A stretch of DNA of 64,000 bases. It comes from Luscinia megarhynchos. Taxonomy: Eukaryota > Chordata > Aves > Passeriformes > Turdidae. Shown in pieces: positions 39,386 through 51,640 of the stretch. Position 1 is the first letter of the stretch. The number at the start of each line of letters is the position of its first letter. Under the pieces are notes generated by a model. The model did no database searches, was not told the origin of the DNA, and saw only the letters and a program-made list of their open reading frames with translations. The translations under genes and the position numbers were made by a program. Where the stretch lies: assembly GCA_034336665.1 (NCBI GenBank), contig CM067576.1, forward strand, positions 11,027,385 through 11,091,384. Reading direction: 5' to 3'.

Positions 39386-41555
39386 TCTCTGGCAGGTGAT
39401 CCAAACCCATCCAGGCAGGGCTTTTCTTCAGCAGGCTCTTCCCAGCGAGAGGACAGGCAAGTGCACTGTCTGCCTGTGCTGAGCCAGCAAATGCAGGAGC
39501 CCTCCTGCCTTGGGCTGCAGACGGCTCCAGGCCTCTCCTTCCTTCCCAAGCACTGCAGGCTGGATCACCTTCTGCTCCCTGTCATCAGGGCAGGGGCAGG
39601 GAGTCCAGAGCTGTCACACCAGGTGCGAGGAAGTGGAGGGAATCCTGCCTGCAGTGTGATGCACCTGTAGAGAGAACAGCAGAATTTGCCAAGAACACAC
39701 ATGACGTCATTGGAACCAGACAGGTAACCAGGAATAAAATCACTGCTCCTGCAGGAAGGAGGCTCTGGATGTTTCTTTGAACAAGGAGAGGAAATGCCTT
39801 CCTGAGGTGAAGTTTGACACTGGCTGGTGGGCAATGAGACCATCAAATGTCATACTGAGATGTTAAAGCATCCAGGAGAGGAGCTGGTAAATCCCAAACC
39901 ATAAATACATGAAGAAGGCTCTGGATTCAGAAGGGTAGGTGGGCACACTGGAAGTGCACTGGGAAGCTGTGACCTTTTGAAACCTTCCTGCTGGGATAAT
40001 GGCTGTGGTTTTCCCTTGCTGGCTGATGCTGACAGTTGCCTGTAATCCACGTTGGATGTTGGCTGGCTGCAAGGGACTGGAGGTGGCTCCTCAAGCCATG
40101 GTGGCTCCTTAAGCTCTGAACTGAGGAGAGGAGGGGCTGGTGCTCTGCTCTGCTTTGGATGCCCCAGAGATGTGTGCTGTGTATGCTCTGGTGTGGGGTG
40201 GCACTTCTCAGAGAGGTCACTCAGTCCCTGCCCCGGTCTGGGCAGAGGGATGCTGAGCCTTGGGGGTAGAGCTGGTCTCCAGCTGGGATGTTTCCTTATG
40301 TTGCACAAGATTTACTGAAAGCCTCGTGTGGACCTGCTGGGAGGGGGTGCATTGATGAGTTTCTTTTCCCATCATCTCGCCTGTAATTCAGTGCCCTTTC
40401 CCGTCACTCGTCCTTCAGGGAATTTCCCACCCCTCAGGCTGTGTCCCAGAGCCAGAGAGCAGTGCCAGCCCCTTCCTCCCCTGGCCAGGCAAGCCAAGCC
40501 TTGGTGCTTCTCTTCCTGCACGTCTGGGGTGTCAATTAGACCTGACCTGGAGCACAGCACAGCTGAGCTCTGCCAAAGCTCTGATTCTGGCCCAAGGAGG
40601 CTGCAGAGCCCACTCCAGTAAGAAGTGGGTGAGCCCCTTTCCAGAGATCCCAGTGTGGTCAGAGCCTAGAGCTGCTGCCTGTGTCTCCTTTGGCTGGGGC
40701 TGTGAGGAGCAGGGGCAGGGATGCAAACCCTGGTGCCATGGCACAGCTCCAGGCATGGCACACCTGCACCAGGCTGGAGCAGGGACAGGGGTCACAGGGG
40801 TGGGCAGGATGCACTCAGCATCTCCTGCTAAAAACTGAGTTGTACCCGGTGTGTGGTGCTCCAGGAGAGTTAGCAGATCACTGTGGAAGACACATCTGTG
40901 TCCCTGGGGCAGAAGCCTGCCCAGCAGCAGGGCTTGGAGCTTTGGAATGTTTGCTGTAGCAGACACACACCTGCCAGCACGGGAGGCTGGGAACAGGATT
41001 TTACCTGGAGCACTTTTATGCTGGGCTGAACTCATCTTCTCTTGGAGAGTGGGGCAACAGCAGAAAGGGGGGGTCATCTTCTGGCTGCTACATCTGAAGG
41101 GAACCCTCCTCCTTGAATTCTTATTTTCATGGATGATATTCTTCTAAATAATGAGTTTTTTTCTCCTTCCCTCTGTAACGCATGACACGGGAAACCCTTC
41201 TGCAAGGAAGTAAATTCTGCCTGTCACGATGGCTTTCATTTGGCAGTGTTGAATTTCCTTCCATGCTGCTGTTGTCTTTCTCTTTTCCCTCTTCTCTCCC
41301 GCCCACACACTCTTTTCCATCGTACATCCTCAGCTTTCAGAATGGTAATTGCAGTTGAGTGAAGAAAACCCTAACATGTTTTGAAGGATGGCTTCAGTGC
41401 CTTTTTCTGCAGTGTTCTCTGAGAGAGAGTCTGCACCCTGTTTGAAAATGTGAAGGTATTTCAATGACCTTTTTTTCCATTTAGACCTATTTTTTGAGGA
41501 TATTTCCCGCAAGTTCCTGGAAAGCTCCTTCTTTCCTTTTCCAAAAGCAGCTGAG

Positions 41556-41912
41556 TGAGCTGTGGGGGCTCAGCCAGGAGAAAAGGAGGCTCAGGGAGGT
41601 CCTTCTTGCTCTCTGCAAATCCCTGACAGGAGGGTGGAGCTGGAGGGGTTTGTTTTTTTCTCTCAGGTAACCAGCGGCCTCAAGGGAGGTTTTAATTAGA
41701 TATTGGGGAAATTTCCTCACTGAAAGGACAGTCAGGCGTTGAAACAGACTGCTCAGGACAGTGGTGGAGTCATCACCCTTAGAAATGTTTAAAAATGTGT
41801 AAATGTGGCACCTGGGGACATGGTTTAGTGGTGAACATGGTGGTGCTGGGTTAAGGGTTGAATCTGATGATCTTAGAGCTCTTTTCCAACCTTAGCAATT
41901 ATGTGATTCTAC
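41556..41912 (+). mobile_element. CR1 LINE 3' fragment
   Basis: The longest CR1 piece in the window. In order it shows GGCTCAGCCAGGAGAAAAGG, CTTCTTGCTCTCTGCAA, GATATTGGGGAAATTTCCTC, GGACATGGTTTAGTGGTGAA and CTTTTCCAACCTTAGCAATT, then the terminal GTGATTCTA. It contains 3'-end sequence only and no open reverse-transcriptase frame. Confidence 0.9.
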
Positions 41913-44900
41913 TCGTGGTGAGACTGTGAGCACAGTGATGCTTCTGCCCATGCACCTTGTCCTGGGACAAGCAGGACAGAGGAGTCCAACAGCCCTGCCT
42001 GGAGCTCCTGGCCCAGCCTCAAGCTGCTGCCCAGACCTCTGTGAGCAGCTGCTGGACCAAGGAGCTTTGTGCAGAGGGGCTCTGTCCTACTGGCCACTAT
42101 TGCCAGCCTGTCAGCTGTTCCCCCAGACGTTCCTTTGGCCCAAGCCCTGGGCCAGGGGTTGTGTGTGCCCCATGCTGTGTTGTGGCCAGAGCAGCCCTTC
42201 CCAGCCCAAGATGCTGGATGTGCTCTGGAGAGCTGCCAGACCAGCAAACCCACGCTGGCCATGGCCATCCAGAACTCAGCAGCTGAGTCTGGCTTGGCTA
42301 GAGGTGCAGGATGGTTCACAGAGGAGCTGGAGAGGGAGAAGTGGGAGGGCAGATGCCATGCCAGGCAGGTGGCTGTGGTGTCTCAGTACCTGAGGGCTGC
42401 CCTCCCCCTGCCCCCGACCCTTCTGCGCCTCAGCTGGTGCAGTGTGAGCTTCCTGGGGCTCTTGGCAGAACACTGTGGCTGCTGCTTTGGCTTTGCATCC
42501 CTCTCAGTGGAGATCAGAGTCCTTGCAGAAGCCTTCAGAGCCTCATCAGTGTCATTCTCCTGGCAGCTGAGACAGCTCTGTGCTTCAGGGTGAGACGCAC
42601 TCAAAGGAAAAAATACCCTGGGGCAACCTGGGGAACAGAAGCCGCCATCAGCTGGAGCTGTACAGTGTCGGGTGACCTTTTTTCTCCTTTGAGCAGTTTT
42701 GCTCCAAGGGAAGTGGAGGACCCTTGATGCTGAGGTGCTGCTCTGAGACACCCAGCAGCGTGCCCTGTGTGTCAGGAGCTGCCTGCAGCGTGCGCGGGTG
42801 TTCATGGCAGGGAAACGAGGCAGCTTCGCCACAACCTGTCCCCAAACCATTTCTAGTTCCACCTGGCTGCCTACCCAGCCAGCAGAGGCAAGGGAACCGA
42901 GCCTCCTGCCCGTGGATGCAGGGATATTTCCCTCCCCTCCCCCTGCAATCAGATGCTTGCAGAGCAGAGCTCGCACTCCATCAGACGTGGGTGTCTATAA
43001 AAAGCCTCCCTGGGGTTGCGATTGGGTGGGCTGGCTGTGCCACGTGGCTTCTCGTAAGGCCCGTGTTGCTGAGCAAGTGGCATTCCACTTATTTTTGGCA
43101 TTAATAGTCTTTAGTTAATACATAAATTCAGCTTAAATTCTGGATGGAAAATAAATCCCAAGTGGAGGCTCTGCTAATAAGACGACAGACGCTTCGGGGA
43201 GCCTGGGACGCCTGTCAGCGGAGCGGCCGCGCCTGCTGGGGCTGAGAGCAGCAGCAAGGCAGGCACCAGGTCCCGAAAAGTTACCACGAGTTGTCCCCCT
43301 GAATCACAGAAGGATTAGGCAGGTGGCTGAGGTGAGCTCTAGCTGGAACTGCTGGAGCTGAACTCATCACAGCAAATGCCTCGCTGAGATCGCCAGTCCC
43401 ACCTGGTGTGTGGGGGAAAGGGAGATGGTCTGACCACGGCACAGCACCCTGGTCTCTGCAGCCTCCTGACAGCCTGAAAGGATCTCTGCTCTGCTTCACT
43501 CTTGCTCCCCCCGTCAGTCCTCCCAGGCTTCCCCACATCCTGGTGCATCCCAGGGGACCTTTACCCAAGACCTGGGTGTGTTGAGGGCTGCATCCCAAAG
43601 CCTGTGTCCTTCCAGAGTCATACATGCCTGTGAGGACCTGGCAGGGAACACCACAGCCAAGCCATTCAGAGTGTGGGACCTCAGAGCTCTGACCTTGGGC
43701 TTTGCTCCATGGCTTGGTGCTGTCACCTGAGGGAGGGTCTGGAGAGCCCAGCAGGCTGTCCCAGATTTTTGTGGCATTGTGTTCCCCAGGGCTGTGCCAT
43801 GGGGCTCTGCAAGTGTGGCAGAATGGAGGGTCCCAAGCCTGAATTCACCATGCCTATGATGGTTTTGAGGGTGAAGGTTGGAGCTGACTCGTGTCCCTGC
43901 CCCAGCAGGCTCCTCTGAGCAGCACCAGTTCTGGGTACCTTGCTCACCCTTGTGCTGCCCAGCACATCTACACAGGGGGCTGCTGATGGCTCTGCAGGGG
44001 AACAAACCCCTCCTGATGTCCTTCACATGACCATGCTGGAGCTGTTTTGTGCCTGTGTGCCAGACTGACAGGCCAAGAGGGATATGCTCACTCCCATCTC
44101 CAGCTGCCTCGTGAGCTCCTCCCCCCTTTCATCTGACTGCTGTGAGATGAAATGCAGAATATGTTGGATGCTTTTTGAGAAATGTCTTTGTGAAGAGGCA
44201 GCTTTCCAGGAACATTTCCAGTGGGGTACTGCACTGATGGTCTGCCAGCCTGTCCCACTCCAGCCCCTCCCTGTCCTGTCCCTTCTCTCAGACTTGGGGT
44301 GCAGGGTGTATGCCACTCCTAAGGGGAGGTGTCCAAGTGACTGGGCGACAAACCCCATGGCTAAAGGGTGGCTTGCCAGCTCCTGACAGGGTCCTCATTG
44401 TGTTTTCATGAATTTCAACTCTTACCAGAGCTGAAAAGGGAGGTTATCCAGGGTTTAGATAACACCAGTTCATCCCAGTCTCTCCTGTCTCACCTTGTGC
44501 ATGAGGTCAGCCCCTGCATGCTCAACACTTTAACCCCTTGCAAGGAAGAAAAGAGTTAAAGCAATTTTCAAGCCTCAGGTTTTAGATATTGTTCCAGCAC
44601 TGGCCTCATAGAGTGGGGAGAGTCTGAGGGAATTCTGTTTCCCCATGTTCCTTCCTGTGAATTTCCATCTCACTCTGCTTCTTTCATCTGCAGTTTCCAT
44701 CTGAAGGAGTGACAAGGGAAACCTCTGTTGTTTTGTTTTTGTGGACGAAGGTTTGCAGCCACACTGTTTTCCCGTATTTTTGGTGCAGGGGAGGTGGGGT
44801 TCCCTGGTGTTGCAGCTGGGAAAGCCCTGGCTGCTGGGACTGGTGGTTACCCCTGATTCAAAACATGAGGGGGTGAAGTCCCAGCTACAGCCTCTGGGCA

Positions 44901-47699
44901 AGGTGTAACAACCAGGATGCTCTGTGCAGAGCTGTAGGTGGATGCAAGTATTCCCCTCCTCTCCTCTCTTCCCCCACATCTGTGTTCCCATCTGGGACCT
45001 GCCTTGGGGACGCATCACGCTGCAGCAGGAGCTGCAGCATGAGATGATGCGGGGGCGGCCCTGGGAAGCTCCTCTCCTGGAGCAGGGGCCTCAGGGAAGT
45101 GAGAGAGAGAGTGTGTGTGTCCCTGTGCTTGTGCCAGAGGCTTTCTTTGGAGCCAGAAATGATCAATGCTGGAGGCTAGGGCGGGTGGGAGGGAGGAATC
45201 CCAGCATCTTCCTACCCAGTAGCCAGCAAACAGACTCTGGGGATTGGCCGTTGCTAGGCAGAGGGATGGCCAATGAGGGCACAGTGGTCCAGGCACGGCT
45301 GGGACATCCTGGCTGGGACTGGTGCCTGTGTCCCGAGAGGACAAACCGTGGCAAGGGACAGCAGTGCACAGGATGGAACTCTTGGCACGTGGGGTGAGTC
45401 CAGGCTGAGCAGAGCTGTGGGGTTTTGTGCCTTGGTTTCTTGCCCCTCAGCTGCTCCCCTCCCTGCTGCCCTTCTGGCTCCTTTTAATCCGAATTCCTCC
45501 ATCACCACCCCGTGTATCCCGAGCCCTTGGGAAGGTGAGTGTCCTCCCTGCCCCTCTGTTCTGCCCCAGAGAGAGCTGACAGCGAGGTGGTTCTCACCTG
45601 GCAAAGCCCAACAACTCTCTCAATAAACCAGCCCTGAATAGGGCAGAATAAAGAGAGTACCTAGTGAGTAAATAAAACATCTCTCCAGATGCTGGGCACC
45701 CACATTTGTGCAGCATCAGACAGACTCTGGCAGACATAGGCTCTCAGACACTCCTGTGTCTCAGAGCAGATCCAACCCAGGGAGGGAAGCTCTCCCTTTT
45801 GGTCATTCATTATATAATTTCCTTCCAAGAAAACAACTCTCAAAGATGTTCTCACAAGGACTTCTTGCTGCACTGTTAGAAACAGGCAAGGCCACACAGG
45901 TGGTACAACTGCTGTGCTTGAGTGGGAGCTGCCATGGGCTGCAATATCCTGCTAAGCTTTTCCCATGGGCATGGGATATGTGTGGCACAGCCCAGCCTGG
46001 AATGTGCTCAGTACATCCAGCACAGCCCAGCACAGCCTGGGCAGGGGTGTACTCAGCTCATGGGTGCATCATAACTCCTCCAGGCACAGTGGTCTCCTGC
46101 CCAGGATCAATACACTCCACTCCTGAAATGTGAGATGCCTTCTGACTAATGCTGGAGAGGAACCTTGGAAAAGGGCATGGAGTGACAGGATAAAGGGAAA
46201 TGGCAATTGGGATGGGGTAGAAGAGAAGCAAAGGATGGGAAAATAAATGATAACTTTAGGAGAGAGCAGCCTCTGTGGCAGCCCCACTCCCAGCTTGTGC
46301 TGGGTTTTGGATTAGCCAAGGAATCAGAGCAGGGATGTGGGAGATGCCTGTGCACAGGCAGGGCCAGCAGTGCTGCTCTGCCTTCGCTGTCACTGTCCCT
46401 GCTCCGTGGGGCTGCACTAATCCCCGCCAGGAAAAGCAGGGAGGGAGCTGTGCTTTGATGGAGACAAGGAACGGTTTAGAGGGAATTAGAAGGGATTTAT
46501 GTTGGTGGAAGAAAACACAGTAAGCGTGGCTGGCCTGGCCTGGGTCAGGGCACTGGGCTGTGCAGGGGGCTGGCTGGCCTGGGCAGGCCCCTGAGGAGAT
46601 GCTGTGATGGCACGGGGGTGCTGCTCACCAGAGTTTTCCTTAAAGCCACTGTTCCCAGAGGTGTACGGCTGCACATGAATCTTAATTATCTTGTAGAAGT
46701 TTTATGGTGACTGGAAGAAGCCTGAGAGAATGAACAAGCAAAGCTCATCCCATCTGGAGATGAGTGAAAATGTCCCAGTACTTTTTTAGTATCTTTTCTG
46801 TGTGCTTGAAATCACGTCCCAGCTTTAGATTGTCCATCTCTCAGTTCTGCACTGTTTTGAGCTGGCTACAAGAACCCAAAAATGCCTGTTTGCAGGTCTC
46901 ACTGAAGGTTTCTCCCAATTAAAGCTTGGTTCCAGTTAGACCATGGGATGGTGGCTTTGGGTACCAGCCTCTGCCATGGACAGCTCACAGTCTGCTGTCC
47001 CAAGGCTGCCCCGTGCAGCATTGTCCCTCCTGGCTGGCAGCTCTGCTGCATGAGATGAGGCAGGATGTGGGATGGACAGGCTGCAATCCACCATTCTGGG
47101 AGCCTCACAGACATCATCTGTTCCTGTTGACTTGCCTGGACAAGAGGCAGAGGTGGTGCTGATCCCGAGCGCCCGGTTGCTAATGGTTATGGAAAGCATC
47201 CCGCTGGCCTGGCAGGGCCTGGCTGTCAGCCCCAGCTGTGTCTCTGCACCAGCAGCTGGCCCGAGTTGTTGGAGCAGTTTCGCTTCACAGCTCTGAGAAT
47301 GCCAGGACGTGGCAGTGTCTGGAAAAACACAGGCAGGCTTCTCCAAAGGATGCAGGGAGCTGGCAGGTGGGCGGGAGGCTGACAGCATCTCACTGCCCTC
47401 TGCCCACCTCTTGGGGGGTTGAGTGTTTTTCTATTACTGTGTCAATTTAAAGAATTTTTCCCATTATCACGGCAATGGAGCTGGCCGGGTCACACCCAGG
47501 ACCTTTGAGGACTCTGGACAAAAGGGGTAGGTGGGAGCTGGGCTGGCGGAGGGGACTCGTGTTTGCGGGGAGCCCGGAGGAGGACGCCCCGTCTGCAGCC
47601 ACGCGGCCGAACGCAGGAGAGCCAGACCCTGTGCGATCACCTGCCCTGCATCCGCCCCGCTGCAGCTCCTGCCCCTGCGGACACAGCTGATCCCCGGGC

Positions 47700-48098
47700 A
47701 CAGCGGTGAGCGAGGAGCTGCCCGCTCCAGCCGCTCTACCCGAGACCGGCGTGGCCGCTGCCGCCCCTCCCGCCCGCGCTCCCGCCTCTCTGCAGCAGCC
47801 GGGCTTTGTCTGTCTGCAGCACCGGGACCGAGGGCAGAGAGAGTGTGCCCACAGCTAAAGAAAGGACTGGGACCGAGTTATCTGTTCTGTGTTGTTGGCA
47901 ATTTTAACAACTGCTGTTGTTTCTGCTTGTACGGTTAGATATATTGGTAAAGGAGCTGTTATTCCTACCCCCTTATCTCTGCCTCAGAGTCCTGGATTCA
48001 AACATTTATAATACTTGGGGGGAGTGGAATTAAGGTCTCTGCTTCAAAGGAAAACTCCTGCCTTTATTGGCAGACACCTGTCCTTCAAACCAGGACAC
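47700..48098 (+). mobile_element. Songbird ERVL-like LTR (solo or fragment)
   Basis: The sequence runs from a CpG-rich block (GAGCGAGGAGCTGCCCGCTC at 47707) through GACTGGGACCGAGTTATCTG, GCTGTTATTCCTACCCCCTT and TCTGCCTCAGAGTCCTGGAT to TCCTTCAAACCAGGACA near its end. This order is typical of an LTR abundant in songbirds (family recalled, not searched). No retroviral coding sequence adjoins. The 5' edge could extend to about 47500. Confidence 0.6.
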
Positions 48099-51000
48099 CA
48101 CCAGGACCACTGGCACCTTCCAGGGCACACAACTCCCAGCCTGTCAGGGAGACGTGTCTGAGCTCCCCGTGGTGCCTGGCAGGACTCTCACTCAGATATC
48201 ACAGGGCTTGTTAGTGCTGGCAGGCAGGGATTTGGGATGTAGCTGGAGTGTCCTCTGTTCTTGCACCCTGGTTTTTGGTGCAGGGGCAGAGTCTGGGGCA
48301 TGCCCCATGTCCCAGCTGCTGGGCAGGGCTGCACTGAAGAGTTTTCCTCATGCACTGTAAGGGATAGAGAGGGGAAGGACAGGAATCTGCCCCATCAGGG
48401 GCAAAATCTGCCCTCCCCAGGGGGTTGTGTAGTGAAACCTCTGACAAGGTGCTTGGAGCTCTGTGCTCTGCTCTGAGCATGGGGAATGTCCCTGCTCTGC
48501 TCCCTGCTGCTCTTCAGGCAGCATCTTTGGGATGGCAGGACAGGAAGAGAATAAGGGACAGCACATGTGAGGAAGCAGCAGAGAGAGGGGTGCAGGAAAG
48601 CTGGTGGAGATGTGGTGGGGGAAGGCATGGCAACCCAGTGATTATTTTGGTCATGAATATGATTTCCCCTGGGTTGGACAGGCAGTCAGAGTTCCGGTGT
48701 GGCTCTCCTCAAGGTCATCAAGCCAAGGCTCTATTGGAGGAAGTGCAGTCCTGGGATGCTGCTGGGCATAATATTTGGCTGAGCCCAATGCAGAGAAGCC
48801 TCTGTTTTTCTGTGCAGCCTCCTCCAAACATTTGTGTCCAGCACAGAGCCTCTGACAGAGCTCCAAGGTGACAGAGCAATTTGTCAGTGGCCCTGTCAGA
48901 TGCTGAGGAAGGATTTTAGGCTGTGCCATGCACTCAGATACCCATTTAGCTGCCAGCTCCAGCTGCCTGTTTTCCTGCTGTTGGAGAATAGGGTGAGGGA
49001 TGGACTGACCTGTATTTTATTGGATCTACTTAATGATTTATTTGCTGGAGAGAAAACAAACATGGGCAGGAATTGGGCTGCTCAGATACTTCTTGTTTTT
49101 ATTTCAGACTGTGCCTGCTGGGGTTCCCCATGCTTCAGGATGATGGGGAAAACTTGGCTCTCCTGTCCCACTGGGTACTGGGCACATCTTGCTATGGCTT
49201 ATCTCAAAATTGCTCAGCTGCATTGCTGTGGGATTGCTCTCTGGCACAGACACCAACACACGGCTGTGGAACAGAACCACTGAAACAGGGCTACCTGCAG
49301 AGAAAGGTCCTCAGTCCTGTCAGCTCTTGAACTGTGACCAGGAGTTTTTTCAGCCCAGATAAAACAGTGTCAAGGCATCTGCAGCACTGTGAGAGTGCAG
49401 ATGCTCTTATTGCCATGCAGTTTAATTTACTGGTGTTGCTGTGTCTTGGTGCCTGGCTTTCAAGAGATCACAGCTAAGAGCAGCAGCAAGACTGCCCTGG
49501 GAGATGATGGAAGGAGCAGCAGCCTCTCCCAGGGCAGTCTTGTGGGCTTCCCTTCTGTGGGAACCCCGGGCTGGATCTTCTCTCTGCCCTCACAGGGCTG
49601 CAGCAGGGTGGGAAGCTGTGGCAGATCAAGGTGCACAGAAGAGTTTTCATGGAATGGCTTCTCCATGGTGAGGGGTTCAGAGCCCTTCCCTTCCACAGGG
49701 TCTGATGCAGGAAAAGCATCCCTGGGAGGGGCCAAATTCTGCCAACAGGAGTGGTTGGCTGTGGCCAAGACAGAGCAGGAGCCCAAAGCTGACTTTGGGG
49801 GTGCTCCAAGCTGTGCCCAAGGAGCAGCTGGATCTCCATCACATCCAGAGGCTCTGAGGAGCTCACAGCTGGAACACGCTGTCCTAGAAAACGGCGCACG
49901 TTAGTCCCAGAGTCTCCAAGGCTTCACTCCGTGTAGTGACATCCAGGCACAGTAAAGTGGGACAGGAGAGACCTGGTGACAGCTCTGACGTGCTGCCAGC
50001 TCGGCTGGGAGGAAATGACGGGTTTGCCAGCTCCAGTTTGCTTGCTGGTCTGAGCCTGACGTGGGCTTTCCCCACGGACTTGGAAAAACATGGAGGGGAA
50101 ACCAAGGCAGAGAGGATGAAGGCCAGGTTCTCAAGCTTGGCCAAATGGTTTATTTCTCTATGCTTAAAAGTTTTTCAGATCCTAATTAAGAACCAATTAA
50201 GTGATTAGTGCCACTGTGTCTTAATTAAGGTTGAATAGCTGTGACTGTTGCTAGTGGTGGGCCATGATGGTTTCCTAAAGTGACCTGCACCACCTCTAAC
50301 CTGCTTGGGTGCTGTGCAGGAATAATCTGCCTGAGACAGGATGTTCAGCTGTCACACAACTGCCACTTGGTGTGGGAAGGGACTCTTGGATTAAAACCAT
50401 CCCTGGCAGTAATGACATGTTGCTCTGTACTTGATTCAAGCATCCCAGGGGCTGGGCTGAAGACAGGGGCTTCACCTGTCCTTGCTCTTATCCCACCCCG
50501 TGGTGATCCCTACTCCCTTGAGAATTCCTTGGGAACAAATCTCCCAGCTTTGCTCTCCAACATGTCCTGCTCTTGTTCTGCAAACCAAAACCACCAGGAT
50601 GCCTTTCAGCTGGGGCAAAACATATACATCCCTAACACCTTTTACCATTAAAGGACTGTTTGAGTTTTACAAACGCGTGGGAAATTGAAGCAGCCCTTCT
50701 GCTATTTCGACAGTTTGTTGTGCACAGCACAGTTCATTCCATCACTGTTAGCCCAGCTCTGCTTTGGCAGTGCTGACACCAAGAATCCAATGCTGGATTT
50801 TTGGTTTGCCACAGGAAAGGGCTGGACACAGGACACACAGCTACCTGCTCATGCCATGGCAGACCCCACAAATCTGTATATTTTAAATATAAACAATGCC
50901 TTGAGGGAATGCTGCTGACATTTTTTCTTCTAAAACTACGTTTTCTGCTCCTTGTGTGGTTCCAAAGAAGTTCCCATGGGATTGCTTTCCAGGGGAGGGA

Positions 51001-51479
51001 AAGCCAATGATGGGCAGTCAGTGTGCTCTCAAGAGCGTGCTGCAGTGTCCAGCTGATTTCCCATTCCCCTGCTGTACAACGTGGCCTTTGCTTGTCTTGA
51101 TCTTCAGAGATATCCCATGCAGGGATGCTGATGAGTGTCTTGGCAGAAGACAGTGCTCAAATAAGTTATAACAGAGGGTCTGAGGCCTGAGAGGGCCCTG
51201 CCACAGCAGTGCTGCAACCCTCCTGATCCCCACTTTCACCCGGATACATGGAGGCTCCTTAGGCTTTAAGCTGCTACAAGATGAGGAGTCCAGCTCAAAG
51301 CCAGCTGTATCCTCTTACACAAACACCAGTGCTGGGAATTGCAAGGGATCATGGAGGATTGGGAGCTGAGGGGAGCAGTGAGCTGGGACAGGGACTTGTA
51401 GGGACAAAGGGCTTCAGGGACCTGGAAAGGCAGAGTGTATTGCAAGGCACCTCCCTGGATGCAGTGCTGGGAGATTTTG

Positions 51480-51640
51480 GGTAGAATTCAAGAACAGCAT
51501 GCATGGAAGTGTTGAAAAGGCATGTGGATGTGGCTCTTGGAGATGTGGTTTAGTGGTGAACAGAGTGGTGCTGGGTTAGCAGTTGGGCTTGATGATCTTA
51601 GAGGTCTTTTCCAACCTTAATGGTTCTAGGATTCTATCTC
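51480..51640 (+). mobile_element. CR1 LINE 3' tail fragment
   Basis: GAGATGTGGTTTAGTGGTGA, GGTGCTGGGTTAGCAGTTGG, GATGATCTTAGAGGTCTTTT and CCAACCTTAATGGTTCTAGG, then ATTCTA, form the canonical CR1 3' end with few changes, making this one of the less diverged copies here. Confidence 0.9.

Noticed and set aside
50680..51240. Possible small genes suggested by short open frames
   Set aside because: Frames under 80 codons with no homology features, overlapping on both strands, in ordinary intron sequence.
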